A stretch of DNA of 64,000 nucleotides from Bacteroidota bacterium (GCA_016178785.1 JACOSO010000086.1:225175-289174), one strand, 5' to 3'; positions 8,946 to 17,908 are shown, numbered from the stretch's first letter. A program made the numbers and translations. Notes: generated by a model from the sequence alone, not told the origin.

Positions 8946-8953
8946 TATATTTG
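8946..8953 (+). promoter_or_regulatory. Candidate Bacteroidetes -7 box upstream of proS
   Basis: TATATTTG fits the Bacteroidetes -7 consensus TAnnTTTG exactly and lies 28 bases before the proS ATG. No clear TTTG -33 box is found at the expected distance, so this is a single-box call. Confidence 0.45.
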
Positions 8954-8981
8954 TGGTCCAGATATTAGAATAACAATAAAA

Positions 8982-10457
8982 ATGGGAAAAGAGATCACTA
9001 GTCGCTCAGAAGATTATTCACAATGGTACATTGATTTGGTGAAAAAGGCCGATTTGGCAGAGAATTCTGATGTGCGCGGTTGCATGGTTATCAAACCGTA
9101 TGGCTATGGCATTTGGGAAAAAATGCAGCAAGCGCTTGATAAAATGTTTAAGGACACGGGGCACTCCAATGCTTACTTTCCATTATTCATTCCAAAATCT
9201 TTTCTCGCTAAAGAAGCAAGTCATGTCGAAGGGTTCGCCAAAGAGTGTGCCATTGTAACGCATTATAGGTTAAAAAATGCTCCTGACGGAAACGGTGTAA
9301 TTGTCGATCCGGATGCTAAGCTTGAAGAAGAGTTGATCATTCGTCCAACTTCGGAAACGGTTATTTGGAATAGCTACAAAAAATGGATTCAGTCGTATCG
9401 CGATTTGCCAATTTTGATCAATCAGTGGTGCAATGTAGTGCGTTGGGAAATGCGCACGCGTTTGTTTTTGCGCACGGCAGAGTTTTTATGGCAAGAAGGA
9501 CATACCGCTCATGCCACTGCCGATGAAGCGGTGAAAGAGACAAGGCAAATGCTTGATGTCTATGCCGACTTTGCAGAAAATTTTATGGCGGTGCCTGTGA
9601 TCAAAGGCAAGAAATCGGAAGGCGAAAAATTTCCTGGTGCAATTGACACCTATTGTATTGAAGCATTGATGCAAGATGGGAAAGCCCTGCAAGCCGGCAC
9701 TTCACATTTTCTGGGGCAAAATTTTGCAAAAGCATTTGATGTTCAGTTCACCAACAAAGAAGGCAAGCTTGAATTGGTGTGGGGCACTTCGTGGGGAGTA
9801 AGCACACGATTGATGGGCGCACTCATCATGGCTCATTCTGATGATGATGGCCTTGTTCTTCCTCCCAAGCTCGCTCCGATTCATGTTGTCATTGTTCCAA
9901 TCTTCAAAACAGAAGAAGAGCTAAATAAAATTTCGGCCAAAGTAGATGTGATTACTTCTGCTTTAAGAAAATTAGGGTACGCAGTGAAGTTCGATAATCG
10001 CGACAATTACAAGCCAGGTTTCAAGTTTGCTGAACATGAAATGCGAGGTGTGCCTGTACGAATAGCTATAGGCCCTCGTGATTTGGAAAACGGAACCGTA
10101 GAGGTTGCACGAAGGGATACGAAAGAGAAACAAGTGATGAAGATGGATGATGTAGTGAACGAAATCCCGAAGCTGCTTGACGCGATTCAGCTAAACATTT
10201 ATCAAAAAGCGTTGAAATTTAGGAATGACAATACGTTGAAAGTAGATTCGTACGATGAATTCAAAAAAATATTGGATGAAAAGCCAGGATTTGTTTTAGC
10301 GCATTGGGATGGTACCAAAGAATCCGAAGCCTCCATCAAAGAAGAAACAAAAGCAACGATCCGTTGTATTCCTTTGGATTCGCCTGAGGAAAACGGAAAG
10401 TGCATTTATTCTGGCAAGCCTTCAAGCAGGAGGGTATTGTTTGCGAGGGCATACTGA
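8982..10457 (+). CDS. proS: Proline--tRNA ligase, eukaryal/archaeal type
   Basis: Charges tRNA-Pro with proline. The 491-residue class II synthetase begins with the type-3 pattern [14 protein letters not shown] and lacks the YbaK-like editing insertion of the bacterial type. Class II motif 2 appears around residues 145-170 ([10 protein letters not shown], followed by [16 protein letters not shown]) and motif 3 near [12 protein letters not shown]. The anticodon-binding domain (about 300-400) and the ProS-specific C-terminal domain, ending in ARAY, are complete. This type is usual for Bacteroidetes. A candidate promoter lies just upstream and an inverted repeat lies after the stop. Confidence 0.97.
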   Translation: MGKEITSRSEDYSQWYIDLVKKADLAENSDVRGCMVIKPYGYGIWEKMQQALDKMFKDTGHSNAYFPLFIPKSFLAKEASHVEGFAKECAIVTHYRLKNAPDGNGVIVDPDAKLEEELIIRPTSETVIWNSYKKWIQSYRDLPILINQWCNVVRWEMRTRLFLRTAEFLWQEGHTAHATADEAVKETRQMLDVYADFAENFMAVPVIKGKKSEGEKFPGAIDTYCIEALMQDGKALQAGTSHFLGQNFAKAFDVQFTNKEGKLELVWGTSWGVSTRLMGALIMAHSDDDGLVLPPKLAPIHVVIVPIFKTEEELNKISAKVDVITSALRKLGYAVKFDNRDNYKPGFKFAEHEMRGVPVRIAIGPRDLENGTVEVARRDTKEKQVMKMDDVVNEIPKLLDAIQLNIYQKALKFRNDNTLKVDSYDEFKKILDEKPGFVLAHWDGTKESEASIKEETKATIRCIPLDSPEENGKCIYSGKPSSRRVLFARAY

Positions 10458-10477
10458 TTACGTACGATTTTAGAAGT

Positions 10478-10516
10478 ACGAGGTACGATTTTCTTTGATT
10501 TTAAATCGTACCTCGT
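10478..10516. terminator. Inverted repeat between convergent proS and tpiA, probable bidirectional terminator
   Basis: Positions 10478-10491 (ACGAGGTACGATTT) and 10503-10516 are exact inverted copies of 14 bases with an 11-base loop. The motif GTACGA recurs on both sides (about 10461-10533), so the terminator appears to be built from a repeated word. It lies between two genes that converge, where a bidirectional terminator is expected. Confidence 0.6.
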
Positions 10517-10538
10517 CAATCGTACTTCGTCAATTTTT

Positions 10539-11300
10539 TCACTTCATCCCCTTCACAATATCGACAAACTCCCTTGACTTAAGCGAGGCTCCTCCAACAA
10601 GTCCGCCATCAACATCGGGGCAAGAGAAAAGTTCTTGGGCGTTATCTGCCTTAACACTTCCACCATAGAGAATCGAAATTTCAGATGCCACTTGCTCTCC
10701 GTATTTTGAAGCAAGATGCATACGAATAACAGCGTGCATGTCTTGAGCTTGTTGTGAAGTTGCGGTCTTTCCTGTGCCAATTGCCCAAACTGGCTCATAA
10801 GCAATTACTATTTTCTTCAAAGCATCTGTGCTCAAATGAAACAAGGCTTCTTCTACCTGTTGCTTAACTAATTTTTCATGTGTGCCGGCTTCGCGGATTT
10901 CCAGAGGTTCACCGCAACAAAATATAGGAGTGAGACTTGCTGCCAAAGCCTTATCAATTTTTTTGGCCAATAGTTTTCCGTCTTCCCCAAAATATTGCCT
11001 GCGTTCGCTATGACCGAGGATCACGTATGGAATTTCCATCGACTTCAGCATCAATGCAGATATTTCACCAGTGTAAGCGCCCCAATCATGCTCACTGCAA
11101 TTTTGCGCACCGATTTTTACGGAAGAATTTCCCAATTGATTTTTTAAAGGAAGGAGATAGGGAGAAGGCACACACAAAACCACGCTTGTGTTTCCTTTCA
11201 CTTCATCGGCAACCATGCCCATCACCTCAGCTGTGAGAATTTTGGCTTCCTCCAATGTCTTGTTCATTTTCCAGTTGCCCGCTACAATTTTTTGACGCAT
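10539..11300 (-). CDS. tpiA: Triose-phosphate isomerase
   Basis: Interconverts dihydroxyacetone phosphate and glyceraldehyde 3-phosphate in glycolysis and gluconeogenesis. All catalytic residues are visible in the 253-residue protein: Lys11 in NWKMN, His97 in LGHSERR, and Glu169 in AYEPVWAIGTG, whose C-terminal side forms the mobile loop 6. The phosphate-binding GGSVK and GGLVGGAS motifs near the C-terminus are intact. Length is typical for the bacterial homodimer. It ends 22 bases from a shared inverted repeat with proS. Confidence 0.97.
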   Translation of the reverse strand: MRQKIVAGNWKMNKTLEEAKILTAEVMGMVADEVKGNTSVVLCVPSPYLLPLKNQLGNSSVKIGAQNCSEHDWGAYTGEISALMLKSMEIPYVILGHSERRQYFGEDGKLLAKKIDKALAASLTPIFCCGEPLEIREAGTHEKLVKQQVEEALFHLSTDALKKIVIAYEPVWAIGTGKTATSQQAQDMHAVIRMHLASKYGEQVASEISILYGGSVKADNAQELFSCPDVDGGLVGGASLKSREFVDIVKGMK

Positions 11301-11305
11301 CTTTT

Positions 11306-11333
11306 TAGTTGTTAGTTATTCGTTGATCGTTGT
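11306..11333. repeat. Short tandem-like word repeat (GTT-rich)
   Basis: The 5' flank of tpiA carries the repeated words TTAGTTGTTAGTTATT and CGTTGATCGTTG. Comparable low-complexity words occur in many Bacteroidetes intergenic gaps. No hairpin or promoter is visible. Confidence 0.3.
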
Positions 11334-11343
11334 TTGGGAATAA

Positions 11344-11865
11344 TTATTTTTTGATGTTGAATGTAAAGACCTCTACCGTATTTTCTCTTGTTAGTCGGGC
11401 ACTTTTGACCGGGCTTTTGTAAGTGACATGCACCAGGTTCGATTGGTCGTCATGAATCTCGGTGATGATGTCGTTGAACACTTCGATCGTTTTCAGTTTT
11501 TTTACATTTTCGATTTCGATGTATGAAACAATGGAGATGTCTTCCTTTTCAAAGCCCAGGAAATTCATTTTCGCGGGCTTGCCATCGATCTTTATTTTGA
11601 AATGGGCATCAAGATAGCTTTGAATAAGTTGCTTTGTAGTAACACCGTTTTTCGGCTCTAGCATATCCAGCTCTGGCTCTTTTCTTTGCGCGCGAACACC
11701 GAGCTCAAGTTCATCGGCAAAAATGCGCGTGGTGATCTGCAAGGATTTCGATTTCTCGTTGTAAGTGATTTCACTAACAGAAATGTGTATAGGGTGCACC
11801 TCATGCTTCATTGCAGTTTCGGCAGGCAGGCATGAAAGCAATGAAAGTAGAAAACTGTAAATCAT
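11344..11865 (-). CDS. DUF6702-like exported protein
   Basis: Predicted periplasmic or surface protein of 173 residues and unknown function. The ATG at 11865 (MIYSFLLSLL) was chosen because it gives a signal peptide; the longer frame to 11916 adds sequence that would overlap the divergent upstream region. The mature part starts HPIHISVSEITYN and has a repeated beta-rich pattern with many Lys and Glu, including DELELGVRAQ and YIEIENVKKL, as in DUF6702 proteins that I recall from Bacteroidetes. No catalytic motif is seen. It is codirectional with tpiA and divergent from the next lipoprotein gene. Confidence 0.75.
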   Translation of the reverse strand: MIYSFLLSLLSCLPAETAMKHEVHPIHISVSEITYNEKSKSLQITTRIFADELELGVRAQRKEPELDMLEPKNGVTTKQLIQSYLDAHFKIKIDGKPAKMNFLGFEKEDISIVSYIEIENVKKLKTIEVFNDIITEIHDDQSNLVHVTYKSPVKSARLTRENTVEVFTFNIKK

Positions 11866-11952
11866 GGTTTCAAAAATACTTCTAACTTGGTAAAAGAAAA
11901 ATACGATCGGCAACATTCGAACAATCCTCTCGTTTTAGTAAAAATTTATTGT

Positions 11953-12501
11953 ATGCGCCTTTTCATTTTGATATTCGCCTGGGCCTTATTGCTCGCCTCA
12001 TGTAAAGAAGTGTCGTATAAAGAAGCTCAGCCTGGGGGAGTGCCCTCACTCAAAGAGGTGCCGCCCAATCTTCGCGGTATTTATCAGGCGTACGATCAGG
12101 CCACTGGCGATTTCTCTGACACACTGATCATTGAATCATGGGGCTATCACATGAAAGACAAAAAAGATAAAGATTGGCTCGGCCGGGGAACTTTGAGTGA
12201 TACCCTTGTGCTAAAATTTTATGAAAACTACTATTTCGTCAACTTTAAATTCAACAATCAGTGGGTGCTTCGGCTTATCAAGCAGCATCCCAATGGCTCT
12301 TTTGAATTTTTGTCAATCGATTTGCAGAACAATGATCCGAAGAAGAAAGACTTGCTTAAAAAGCTTTCAAAGAAACTGAAAGTGACAGAATTCAAGAAAA
12401 AAGATGACACCTTTTATCAAATCAATCCAACGCCTGCTCAGTTGATGACATTGATTAAAGAAGGATATTTCACTGGGTCGAAATTGAATAAAATAAAATA
12501 G
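11953..12501 (+). CDS. Hypothetical lipoprotein
   Basis: Predicted lipoprotein of 182 residues, no recognised domain. The ATG at 11953 (MRLFILIF) gives a short hydrophobic signal with lipobox LLASC, so Cys17 would be lipidated; the open frame extends upstream but that extension would spoil the signal peptide. The mature part is rich in Lys, Asp and aromatic residues, and contains LRGIYQAYDQATGDFSDT and a C-terminal lysine-rich helix-like stretch. It ends one base before the convergent N-formylglutamate amidohydrolase gene, leaving no intergenic terminator. Function unknown. Confidence 0.75.
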   Translation: MRLFILIFAWALLLASCKEVSYKEAQPGGVPSLKEVPPNLRGIYQAYDQATGDFSDTLIIESWGYHMKDKKDKDWLGRGTLSDTLVLKFYENYYFVNFKFNNQWVLRLIKQHPNGSFEFLSIDLQNNDPKKKDLLKKLSKKLKVTEFKKKDDTFYQINPTPAQLMTLIKEGYFTGSKLNKIK

Positions 12502-12502
12502 C

Positions 12503-13300
12503 TCAAATAAATTGCTCGATCAGTTTCGAAAAAGTTCCCTGGAGCAATGCCCTCATTTTATTGGCACGTGATTTATCATACCGAGTCTCTGAGTCATCCA
12601 TGTAATTGACTTTCGTCATTTCAAGTTGCAGGGCATGTATGTTCTCTGAAGGGTTTCCGAAATTTCTCGTAATGAAGCCACCTTTAAAAGGATGATTGTG
12701 ATTTACTGAATAATCTGCATGATCTAAATTAGTCAATGCCGTTTCAATCAACCCTATCGAAGCTGAAGTGCCATCGGCATCGCCCAAAATCATGTCAGGG
12801 AATTTTTCTTTTTGAATAGTTGGCACAACCTGCCTGATGGAGTGACAATCCCACAGCAAAACTTTTCCGAATTTCTTCTTCAACCGGTTTAGATTTTCCT
12901 CAAGCAGTTTGTGGTATGGCCAATAATATTTTTCCAATCTTCGGTTTACTTCTTCTGATTTAATTTCAGTTCGCTTATCGCGATACAAGGGTTCTCCAAG
13001 AAACGTAGTTGTAGGGCAAAGCGCTGTGATGATTCGTCCATCGGTATAAAGTGGTTTGCTTTGCGGGTCGCGGTTAAGGTCAATTACCCAGCGACTATAC
13101 TTCGCTGAAATCATTGTCATGCCCATAGCGGGAGCAAAGTCGTAAAGCTGATGAACAAACCAATCCGTGTCATCGGGAGCTTTGATGAGCTCAGGATTGT
13201 ACTGTTCTTTTAGTTCATCTGGAAACTCGGTGCCACAGTGAGGAACACTGATGAGAATGGGAATTTCGTTCCCTTGAGAGGAATGAATGGTATAATTCAT
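12503..13300 (-). CDS. N-formylglutamate amidohydrolase family protein
   Basis: Zinc hydrolase family that splits N-formyl-L-glutamate in histidine breakdown (HutG type) or related N-acyl substrates. The 265-residue protein starts at the ATG at 13300 (MNYTIH) and shows SVPHCGTEFP near 19-28, DTDWFVHQLYDF, VIDLNRDP, a DCHSIR stretch near 177-182 and NHPFKGGFITRNFG, all family hallmarks. The ATG overlaps the stop of the upstream coiled-coil gene by four bases, so it is probably translated from the same mRNA. No hut genes are near; a role in envelope-peptide or formyl-amino acid breakdown is possible. Confidence 0.85.
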   Translation of the reverse strand: MNYTIHSSQGNEIPILISVPHCGTEFPDELKEQYNPELIKAPDDTDWFVHQLYDFAPAMGMTMISAKYSRWVIDLNRDPQSKPLYTDGRIITALCPTTTFLGEPLYRDKRTEIKSEEVNRRLEKYYWPYHKLLEENLNRLKKKFGKVLLWDCHSIRQVVPTIQKEKFPDMILGDADGTSASIGLIETALTNLDHADYSVNHNHPFKGGFITRNFGNPSENIHALQLEMTKVNYMDDSETRYDKSRANKMRALLQGTFSKLIEQFI

Positions 13301-13587
13301 TTCTTTAATGCTTTTCGCAGTGTCTCTTCTGCTATTTTTTGTTGATGAGCAGCTTGATCGGCAGCATCTTGGGCCAAATCTCTTTGATGCATAGCTTCTT
13401 TTTCGCACTCATTAAGTTTCAATGTATACTCGTAAGCCACGCGTTGATTCTCTTGAGCGATTCCTTGTTGAACAAGGGAGTAAACGACAGAAATAAAACA
13501 GCCAACGATAAGCACTCCAATTGCCATCTTCATGCGAAGGTTGCTTTTGCTGAGATTGTTTATCATCAAATCTTTCTCTGTTTCCAT
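13297..13587 (-). CDS. Small single-pass membrane protein with coiled coil
   Basis: 96-residue protein of unknown function. Residues about 21-43 form one transmembrane segment (MAIGVLIVGCFISVVYSLV region), preceded by a short cytoplasmic arm and followed by a Glu/Gln/Ala-rich helix (about 45-96) with heptad-like spacing that ends in ALKK. It lies two bases downstream of the NagZ-like gene and its stop overlaps the start of the amidohydrolase gene (ATGA), so the three probably form one transcript. It may be a scaffold or partner of an envelope enzyme; nothing more can be said. Confidence 0.75.
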   Translation of the reverse strand: METEKDLMINNLSKSNLRMKMAIGVLIVGCFISVVYSLVQQGIAQENQRVAYEYTLKLNECEKEAMHQRDLAQDAADQAAHQQKIAEETLRKALKK

Positions 13588-13589
13588 AA

Positions 13590-14813
13590 TTATTTTTTAG
13601 AGTCTAATTTTCTCTTTTGCTTTTTAGTCAGCATCTGCTCCATTTTCTTTCTAGCTTCTTCTGAATGCTTCAACTCCAGCTGGAGCTGAGTCATTTTTTG
13701 GGTATTTTTTTCTATTCTTTCGATTTCCACCTTTTGCATTGAAATCGTTTTTTTCAATTTCATAACCCTTCCGAACGACTCATCAATTCTTGCCCTCGGG
13801 ATTTCACCCGAAGCAACAAATTTTTTTATGATCGCATGGATTTCGTCAACCGAGTGCAATTCTGTTTTTGGAACATTGTTGGCGAAGCATACAATATCTA
13901 CACCCGCGTTGATGGTCATTTTAATAGCTTCTTCAAACCCATAATTGTTGACGATTGCCCGCATCTGCATATCGTCAGAGAAAACGACTCCATTGTAATG
14001 CATTTTTTTGCGAAGCATACTATCGAGAATTGGCTTTGACAATGTTCCCGGCAATGCATTCGAATCCAAATTTTTATTCACAATGTGGCTGCTCATCACC
14101 CCGTCTACATAGTCAGAGTCAATCATTGCCTGGTAAGGTTTTAATTCACGTGAAGTCCATGTGTTGGTTACGTCCGCCAAACCTAAATGCGTATCGTCTT
14201 GAGAGCTGCCATGACCGGGAAAATGTTTGAGTGCGGTTACAATGCCAAACCTCCTATGTTGCTTCACTACTTCTTTGGCGAAGAGAGTTACGCTGTCTTC
14301 ATTCGCTGAGTATGCTCTCCCATTTTTTACGATCACAGGATTGGTGGGGTTTACAGCGAGGTCAACACACGGGGCAAAGTTTACATTGATACCAAGCCCT
14401 GCAAGTGTGGCTGCCGTTGCTTCAGCATAAAAGCGAACGGAGTCAATTGATTTTGATTTACCGATGGATTCTGCAGTGATCGATCTGGCAAAGCCGTATT
14501 TTTCTTTCAAGCGATTGACCTTTCCTCCTTCCTGATCGATACAAATGAATAATGGAATTGGTGCTGCCTTTTGATAAGTCCAGCTCATTTTTTTGAATGC
14601 CGCGAAAGCACTTGTTGATTTGGGAATATTTTTTTCAAAATAAATCAGAGACCCTACTTTTCCCTGCTTCACTTTTTCGAGTACAACAGAGTCAACTTCG
14701 GCTTTGGGCATGCCGATCAAAATCATTTGCCCGATTTTGATATCGAGACTGTCTCGTTGTGCGTGTGCTTGTACAAAAGAGAAAATGAAGAAGTACAAGA
14801 AGATTTTTTTCAT
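13590..14813 (-). CDS. Glycoside hydrolase family 3, NagZ-like beta-N-acetylhexosaminidase
   Basis: Likely removes beta-linked N-acetylglucosamine from peptidoglycan fragments or other glycans. The 407-residue protein carries the NagZ motif KHFPGHGSSQDDTH at 196-209, with the catalytic Asp/His pair, and the nucleophile region VVFSDDMQM near 277-285. QEGGKVNRL near 94-102 is also typical. Unlike enterobacterial NagZ it has a signal peptide (1-18, ending in AHAQ), so it works outside the cytoplasm. A highly charged coiled coil of about 45 residues at the C-terminus is not part of the GH3 fold. It follows the PBP4-type gene by three bases. Confidence 0.9.
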   Translation of the reverse strand: MKKIFLYFFIFSFVQAHAQRDSLDIKIGQMILIGMPKAEVDSVVLEKVKQGKVGSLIYFEKNIPKSTSAFAAFKKMSWTYQKAAPIPLFICIDQEGGKVNRLKEKYGFARSITAESIGKSKSIDSVRFYAEATAATLAGLGINVNFAPCVDLAVNPTNPVIVKNGRAYSANEDSVTLFAKEVVKQHRRFGIVTALKHFPGHGSSQDDTHLGLADVTNTWTSRELKPYQAMIDSDYVDGVMSSHIVNKNLDSNALPGTLSKPILDSMLRKKMHYNGVVFSDDMQMRAIVNNYGFEEAIKMTINAGVDIVCFANNVPKTELHSVDEIHAIIKKFVASGEIPRARIDESFGRVMKLKKTISMQKVEIERIEKNTQKMTQLQLELKHSEEARKKMEQMLTKKQKRKLDSKK

Positions 14814-14816
14814 TGA

Positions 14817-16091
14817 TTAATATTTTTCGCGAATGCGATTTATGATTTTTTCCATTCTTTTCCTCACTTCGATACCCGGAACAATAAAATTGTTGTTCAT
14901 AAAACTGAAAATAAAAATCTTTCCTTTTCGGGTAATGAGAAATCCACTCAGGCTATGATTGTTCCCGAGCGACCCGGTTTTACCAAATACAAAAGGTACA
15001 TCTGATTTGTAATAATTTTTCAGTGTACCATTCATTCCGCCAATGGCAAGGAGTTTGAAGAGGCGATCTTGTGGAACTGTTTCGTAAGTTTTCCTCCAAA
15101 GAGAAACAATCGAACGAGGAGTAAAAAGATTGTATCGCGAAAGACCGGAGCCATCTACCCATTGCGGCTCATCAGGCAAATCAGAAAGAAAATTCTCTAG
15201 TGAATATTTAATGGCAATCTCTGGTTTGAGCGTGTCACTCACTATAGCTGCGCACTGTAACAACAGCTGCTCAGCAATAAAGTTGTCACTGTCTTGCATC
15301 ATCACTCGGTAAAGGCTATCCGTTGGAATGCTTTTTAAAATTTTTGCGCTGTCGAGCTTTGGCCATAAAATTTGATTCACCTCTCTGTGAAGGGTATCGC
15401 TCAAAAGTCTTAGCGTTAAACTATCGCTGGAAAGAAAGGGAATTGTCCACTCTTTTGATTTTTTCTTTCCATTGAAATAGACAAGACGATTTGAATTGTA
15501 ATCCCGTATTATTTCCTCAGCCGGGTGTTCTGCATCCGACTTTACAAAATCATATTCAAAGAGCGCAGGACGAAATATCAATACTTCCTCCACGTACTTA
15601 CGAATTGAAATCAAATTACCATAAACAGGAAAGGGGGATCGCTCGGCCGAATAATAATCGTTGTAGTCGTCCCAGGCCCAGCCTGCTCCAAAAGACTGAG
15701 TTTGAAAATTATCTGATGAAAAGAAAAGTTTGCCTTGATGTTCTTTTAAAAATCGAAAAGCTCTTTCATTATCAAAAACATTCTTGTAGAAGAAAGAAGG
15801 ATCTCCCATCCCCTGAAAAATCAACGAATCCCCCCGCTTGATATATTTTAATGATGAGACCGAATCACTCAGCAATCTGAGTGAGGTGTAGAAGGTAAAA
15901 ATTTTTGTATTCGAAGCCGGGGTGAAATATTTGGAGCCGTTATAATCAACTTTAACTTTCTTTTTGGCCAAGTCATACAAATAAAAACCAACGTGCTCGT
16001 GTAGTTGGTTTTCGGTTTCCTTGATTTCTTTTTTTATGAATCGCGCAGAACAACCAACAAGAAAAAAGAAAAGGACAAAAGCTGACCTCAT
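14817..16091 (-). CDS. D-alanyl-D-alanine carboxypeptidase/endopeptidase, PBP4 (S13) family lipoprotein
   Basis: Peptidoglycan DD-peptidase of the penicillin-binding S13 family. The three active-site boxes are present in the 424-residue protein: SxxK as PASNTKIF with Ser60 and Lys63, SDN within QDSDNF near 270, and KTG in FGKTGS near 369-374. The N-terminus has a short signal with lipobox LVGC (Cys14), so it is membrane-anchored, unlike soluble E. coli DacB. The inserted domains between SxxK and SDN are diverged. It overlaps the DinB gene by four bases (16088-16091) and is followed by the NagZ-like gene, suggesting coordinated cell-wall turnover. Confidence 0.9.
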   Translation of the reverse strand: MRSAFVLFFFLVGCSARFIKKEIKETENQLHEHVGFYLYDLAKKKVKVDYNGSKYFTPASNTKIFTFYTSLRLLSDSVSSLKYIKRGDSLIFQGMGDPSFFYKNVFDNERAFRFLKEHQGKLFFSSDNFQTQSFGAGWAWDDYNDYYSAERSPFPVYGNLISIRKYVEEVLIFRPALFEYDFVKSDAEHPAEEIIRDYNSNRLVYFNGKKKSKEWTIPFLSSDSLTLRLLSDTLHREVNQILWPKLDSAKILKSIPTDSLYRVMMQDSDNFIAEQLLLQCAAIVSDTLKPEIAIKYSLENFLSDLPDEPQWVDGSGLSRYNLFTPRSIVSLWRKTYETVPQDRLFKLLAIGGMNGTLKNYYKSDVPFVFGKTGSLGNNHSLSGFLITRKGKIFIFSFMNNNFIVPGIEVRKRMEKIINRIREKY

Positions 16092-16606
16092 GCTTTTTCA
16101 GTGAGATAGCGCTCCATCAAAATTTTGCGATGGTGAGTTTCGTGGCCTGAGATAATGAAGCCTAATGCGATTACAGAGAGTTCATTTTTATTGGCTGTAC
16201 CTTTGCGATTGAGCATTTCGGGAGTAAAACTTTCAAATAAATCGATGGTGGCGCTTCGCAAGTTCGCCATCTCTGTCGCAATTTTCTGGAGAGAACGACC
16301 AGATGCATTTGCTTGAGGCGCATAATCGTTTTCTTCAAACCCAGACAACGGTGTTTTATCATTTCGCGCAAAGCGAAGAGCCCGATAACAAAATATCCGC
16401 TCGGCATCCATAATATGACAAAGTAATTCGCGGATGGTCCACTTGCCTTGAGCGTAAGCAAAGTCTGCTTTGCTCGAAGGAATGGAGTGAATCAGCTCTG
16501 ACATGCGGTGGCCTGAAATTCGAAGAGCTTGGAGCATATCGGGCTCATCGATTTGCTTCACGTAGTTCTTGTAAAAATGCGGGATGGTTTCAAGGTTGAG
16601 CAGCAT
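16088..16606 (-). CDS. DinB-family four-helix protein
   Basis: 172-residue member of the DinB/YfiT metal-binding four-helix bundle superfamily, often a metal-dependent thiol or hydrolase-like enzyme with unknown substrate. The putative metal ligands are His65 in LLCHIMDAER and the histidines in SGHETHHRKI near 153-158. GKWTIRELLCH is the usual first metal helix, and the family shape and length fit. The start is the ATG at 16606. It is upstream of and coupled to the PBP4-type gene by ATGA overlap. Function is unknown. Confidence 0.85.
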   Translation of the reverse strand: MLLNLETIPHFYKNYVKQIDEPDMLQALRISGHRMSELIHSIPSSKADFAYAQGKWTIRELLCHIMDAERIFCYRALRFARNDKTPLSGFEENDYAPQANASGRSLQKIATEMANLRSATIDLFESFTPEMLNRKGTANKNELSVIALGFIISGHETHHRKILMERYLTEKA

Positions 16607-16644
16607 TTTAATGTGGTTTAAAAATTAAAGGTAGTTTGTTGATA

Positions 16645-16665
16645 GTAGGCAGTAAGCAGTAGGCA
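16645..16665. repeat. Three tandem heptamers GTAGGCA/GTAAGCA/GTAGGCA
   Basis: Three head-to-tail 7-base units with one substitution sit in the 149-base gap between purine nucleoside phosphorylase and DinB. They look like the short dispersed words of Bacteroidetes intergenic DNA. Confidence 0.55.
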
Positions 16666-16755
16666 AGTATCATTTGAATCAATTTAATCATTCATTTTGA
16701 ACAAGGGTTGAATTTGGCTTTTAAATAAAAAAAGCTTCACAAGGGAATATTGTGG

Positions 16756-17571
16756 TTAAAGTTTACTTATCAAATCCACATAAAGTTCGGTCAGTTTAGC
16801 TTCAGAAGCTTCGGCCGTTTTTATGATATGAGAAATGTTAACAGGCTTCAGATTATCCGGATCGCATTCATCGGTGATCACAGAAATGGCGCAGCAAGCG
16901 AGGCCCATATGATTGGCCACCAAAACTTCTGGAACCGTGCTCATACCCACCGCGTCACCCCCAATGCGATGAAGAAATCTGTATTCAGCACGCGTCTCAA
17001 GGTTTGGACCTTGCACCGCCACATAAACGCCTTGGTGGAGTTTTATCTTCTTCTTTTTTGCAATCGCAATTAAGAGATTGTTCAGCTTTTGAGAATAGGG
17101 TCTGCTCATGTCAGGAAATCGCGGACCGAGCACTTCAAAATTTTCTCCCCGCAACGGATTATCACCTTGCAGATTGATGTGGTCATCGATCAACATCAGT
17201 TCGCCTTTTTTCCATTTTAAATTCATCGTTCCAGCCGCATTTGAGATAAGCAAGTAGTCAATACCCAAAAATTTCATCACCCGCACAGGCAATGTGATCT
17301 GAGACATATCGTATCCTTCGTAGTAATGAAACCGACCCTGCATAGCAAGTATTCGCTTGCCTTTTAGTTCGCCATAGATCAGTTTCCCTTTGTGAGATTC
17401 AACCGTAGAAATTGGAAAGTGAGGGATCGAATTGTAGTTGATTACAACAGTATTCTTCATCTCCTTTACAAAACGATTTCCCAATCCCGTTCCAAGAATA
17501 ACTCCAACTTCCGGTTGTGTGATGCCGTGACTTTGAATAAACCTAACAGCTTCGTTGATCTGATTTAGCAT
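16756..17571 (-). CDS. punA: Purine-nucleoside phosphorylase, trimeric PNP type
   Basis: Phosphorolyses guanosine and inosine for purine salvage. The 271-residue protein starts at the ATG at 17571 (MLNQIN); an in-frame TTG two codons upstream is less likely. Motifs of the trimeric PNP/MTAP family are GTGLGNRF near 27-34, HYYEGYDM near 82-89, NAAGTMN near 112-118 and the substrate-binding GGDAVGMSTVPE near 190-201, with NHMGL after it. Length is typical. It stands alone on the minus strand between repeat-containing gaps. Confidence 0.93.
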   Translation of the reverse strand: MLNQINEAVRFIQSHGITQPEVGVILGTGLGNRFVKEMKNTVVINYNSIPHFPISTVESHKGKLIYGELKGKRILAMQGRFHYYEGYDMSQITLPVRVMKFLGIDYLLISNAAGTMNLKWKKGELMLIDDHINLQGDNPLRGENFEVLGPRFPDMSRPYSQKLNNLLIAIAKKKKIKLHQGVYVAVQGPNLETRAEYRFLHRIGGDAVGMSTVPEVLVANHMGLACCAISVITDECDPDNLKPVNISHIIKTAEASEAKLTELYVDLISKL

Positions 17572-17698
17572 AGTCAAAACTATGATTTCTATAACTAATA
17601 TGATGAATGTGAAGGCTTATTTATTTGAACATTTTAAACCCGGATTATGCATTAGCCAGCTGATTGGTTATAAATTATTTATTCTCTTTGGTTCAGGC

Positions 17699-17727
17699 TA
17701 CTGATTAATTTGATTAACATGATTTCT
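17699..17727. repeat. Dispersed repeat, copy 1
   Basis: TACTGATTAATTTGATTAAC followed by ATGATTTCT matches 20684-20712 at 27 of 29 positions by eye. The two copies are in the same orientation and bracket the creatininase to M48 gene block. Confidence 0.6.
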
Positions 17728-17754
17728 CAGCCTTCCTCTCACAAAAAATCCATA

Positions 17755-17786
17755 TTTAGCCTATCCCAATTTGTTGATAGGCTAAA
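17755..17786 (-). terminator. Hairpin, probable terminator of the M48 operon
   Basis: TTTAGCCTATC at 17755-17765 and GATAGGCTAAA at 17776-17786 form an exact 11-base stem with a ten-base loop. Read on the minus strand the stem is followed after a few bases by a run of six Ts, and it lies about 120 bases after the M48 stop. Confidence 0.5.
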
Positions 17787-17908
17787 GGGGAAAGACAAAA
17801 AATGTTTTCTGCTATGGCGATTACAATAGACAACAAGAAAGCACTAATTGAATATTTTTTTCGAATCAATATCCCCATATTGAAAGAGGATTAGGTGTAG
17901 TGAATCTG

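Larger units (their letters stand above)
17572..17908. other. Non-coding gap between PNP and the M48 peptidase gene
   Basis: No open frame of note. It holds one copy of a 29-base dispersed repeat (17699-17727) and a hairpin that probably ends M48 transcription (17755-17786). Nothing else is recognised; the region 17810-17908 is AT-rich. Confidence 0.6.

Noticed and set aside
16720..16738. AT-rich GCTTTT/AAAAGC inverted repeat after the PNP gene as terminator
   Set aside because: The stem is short and AT-rich, so it was not listed as a terminator.
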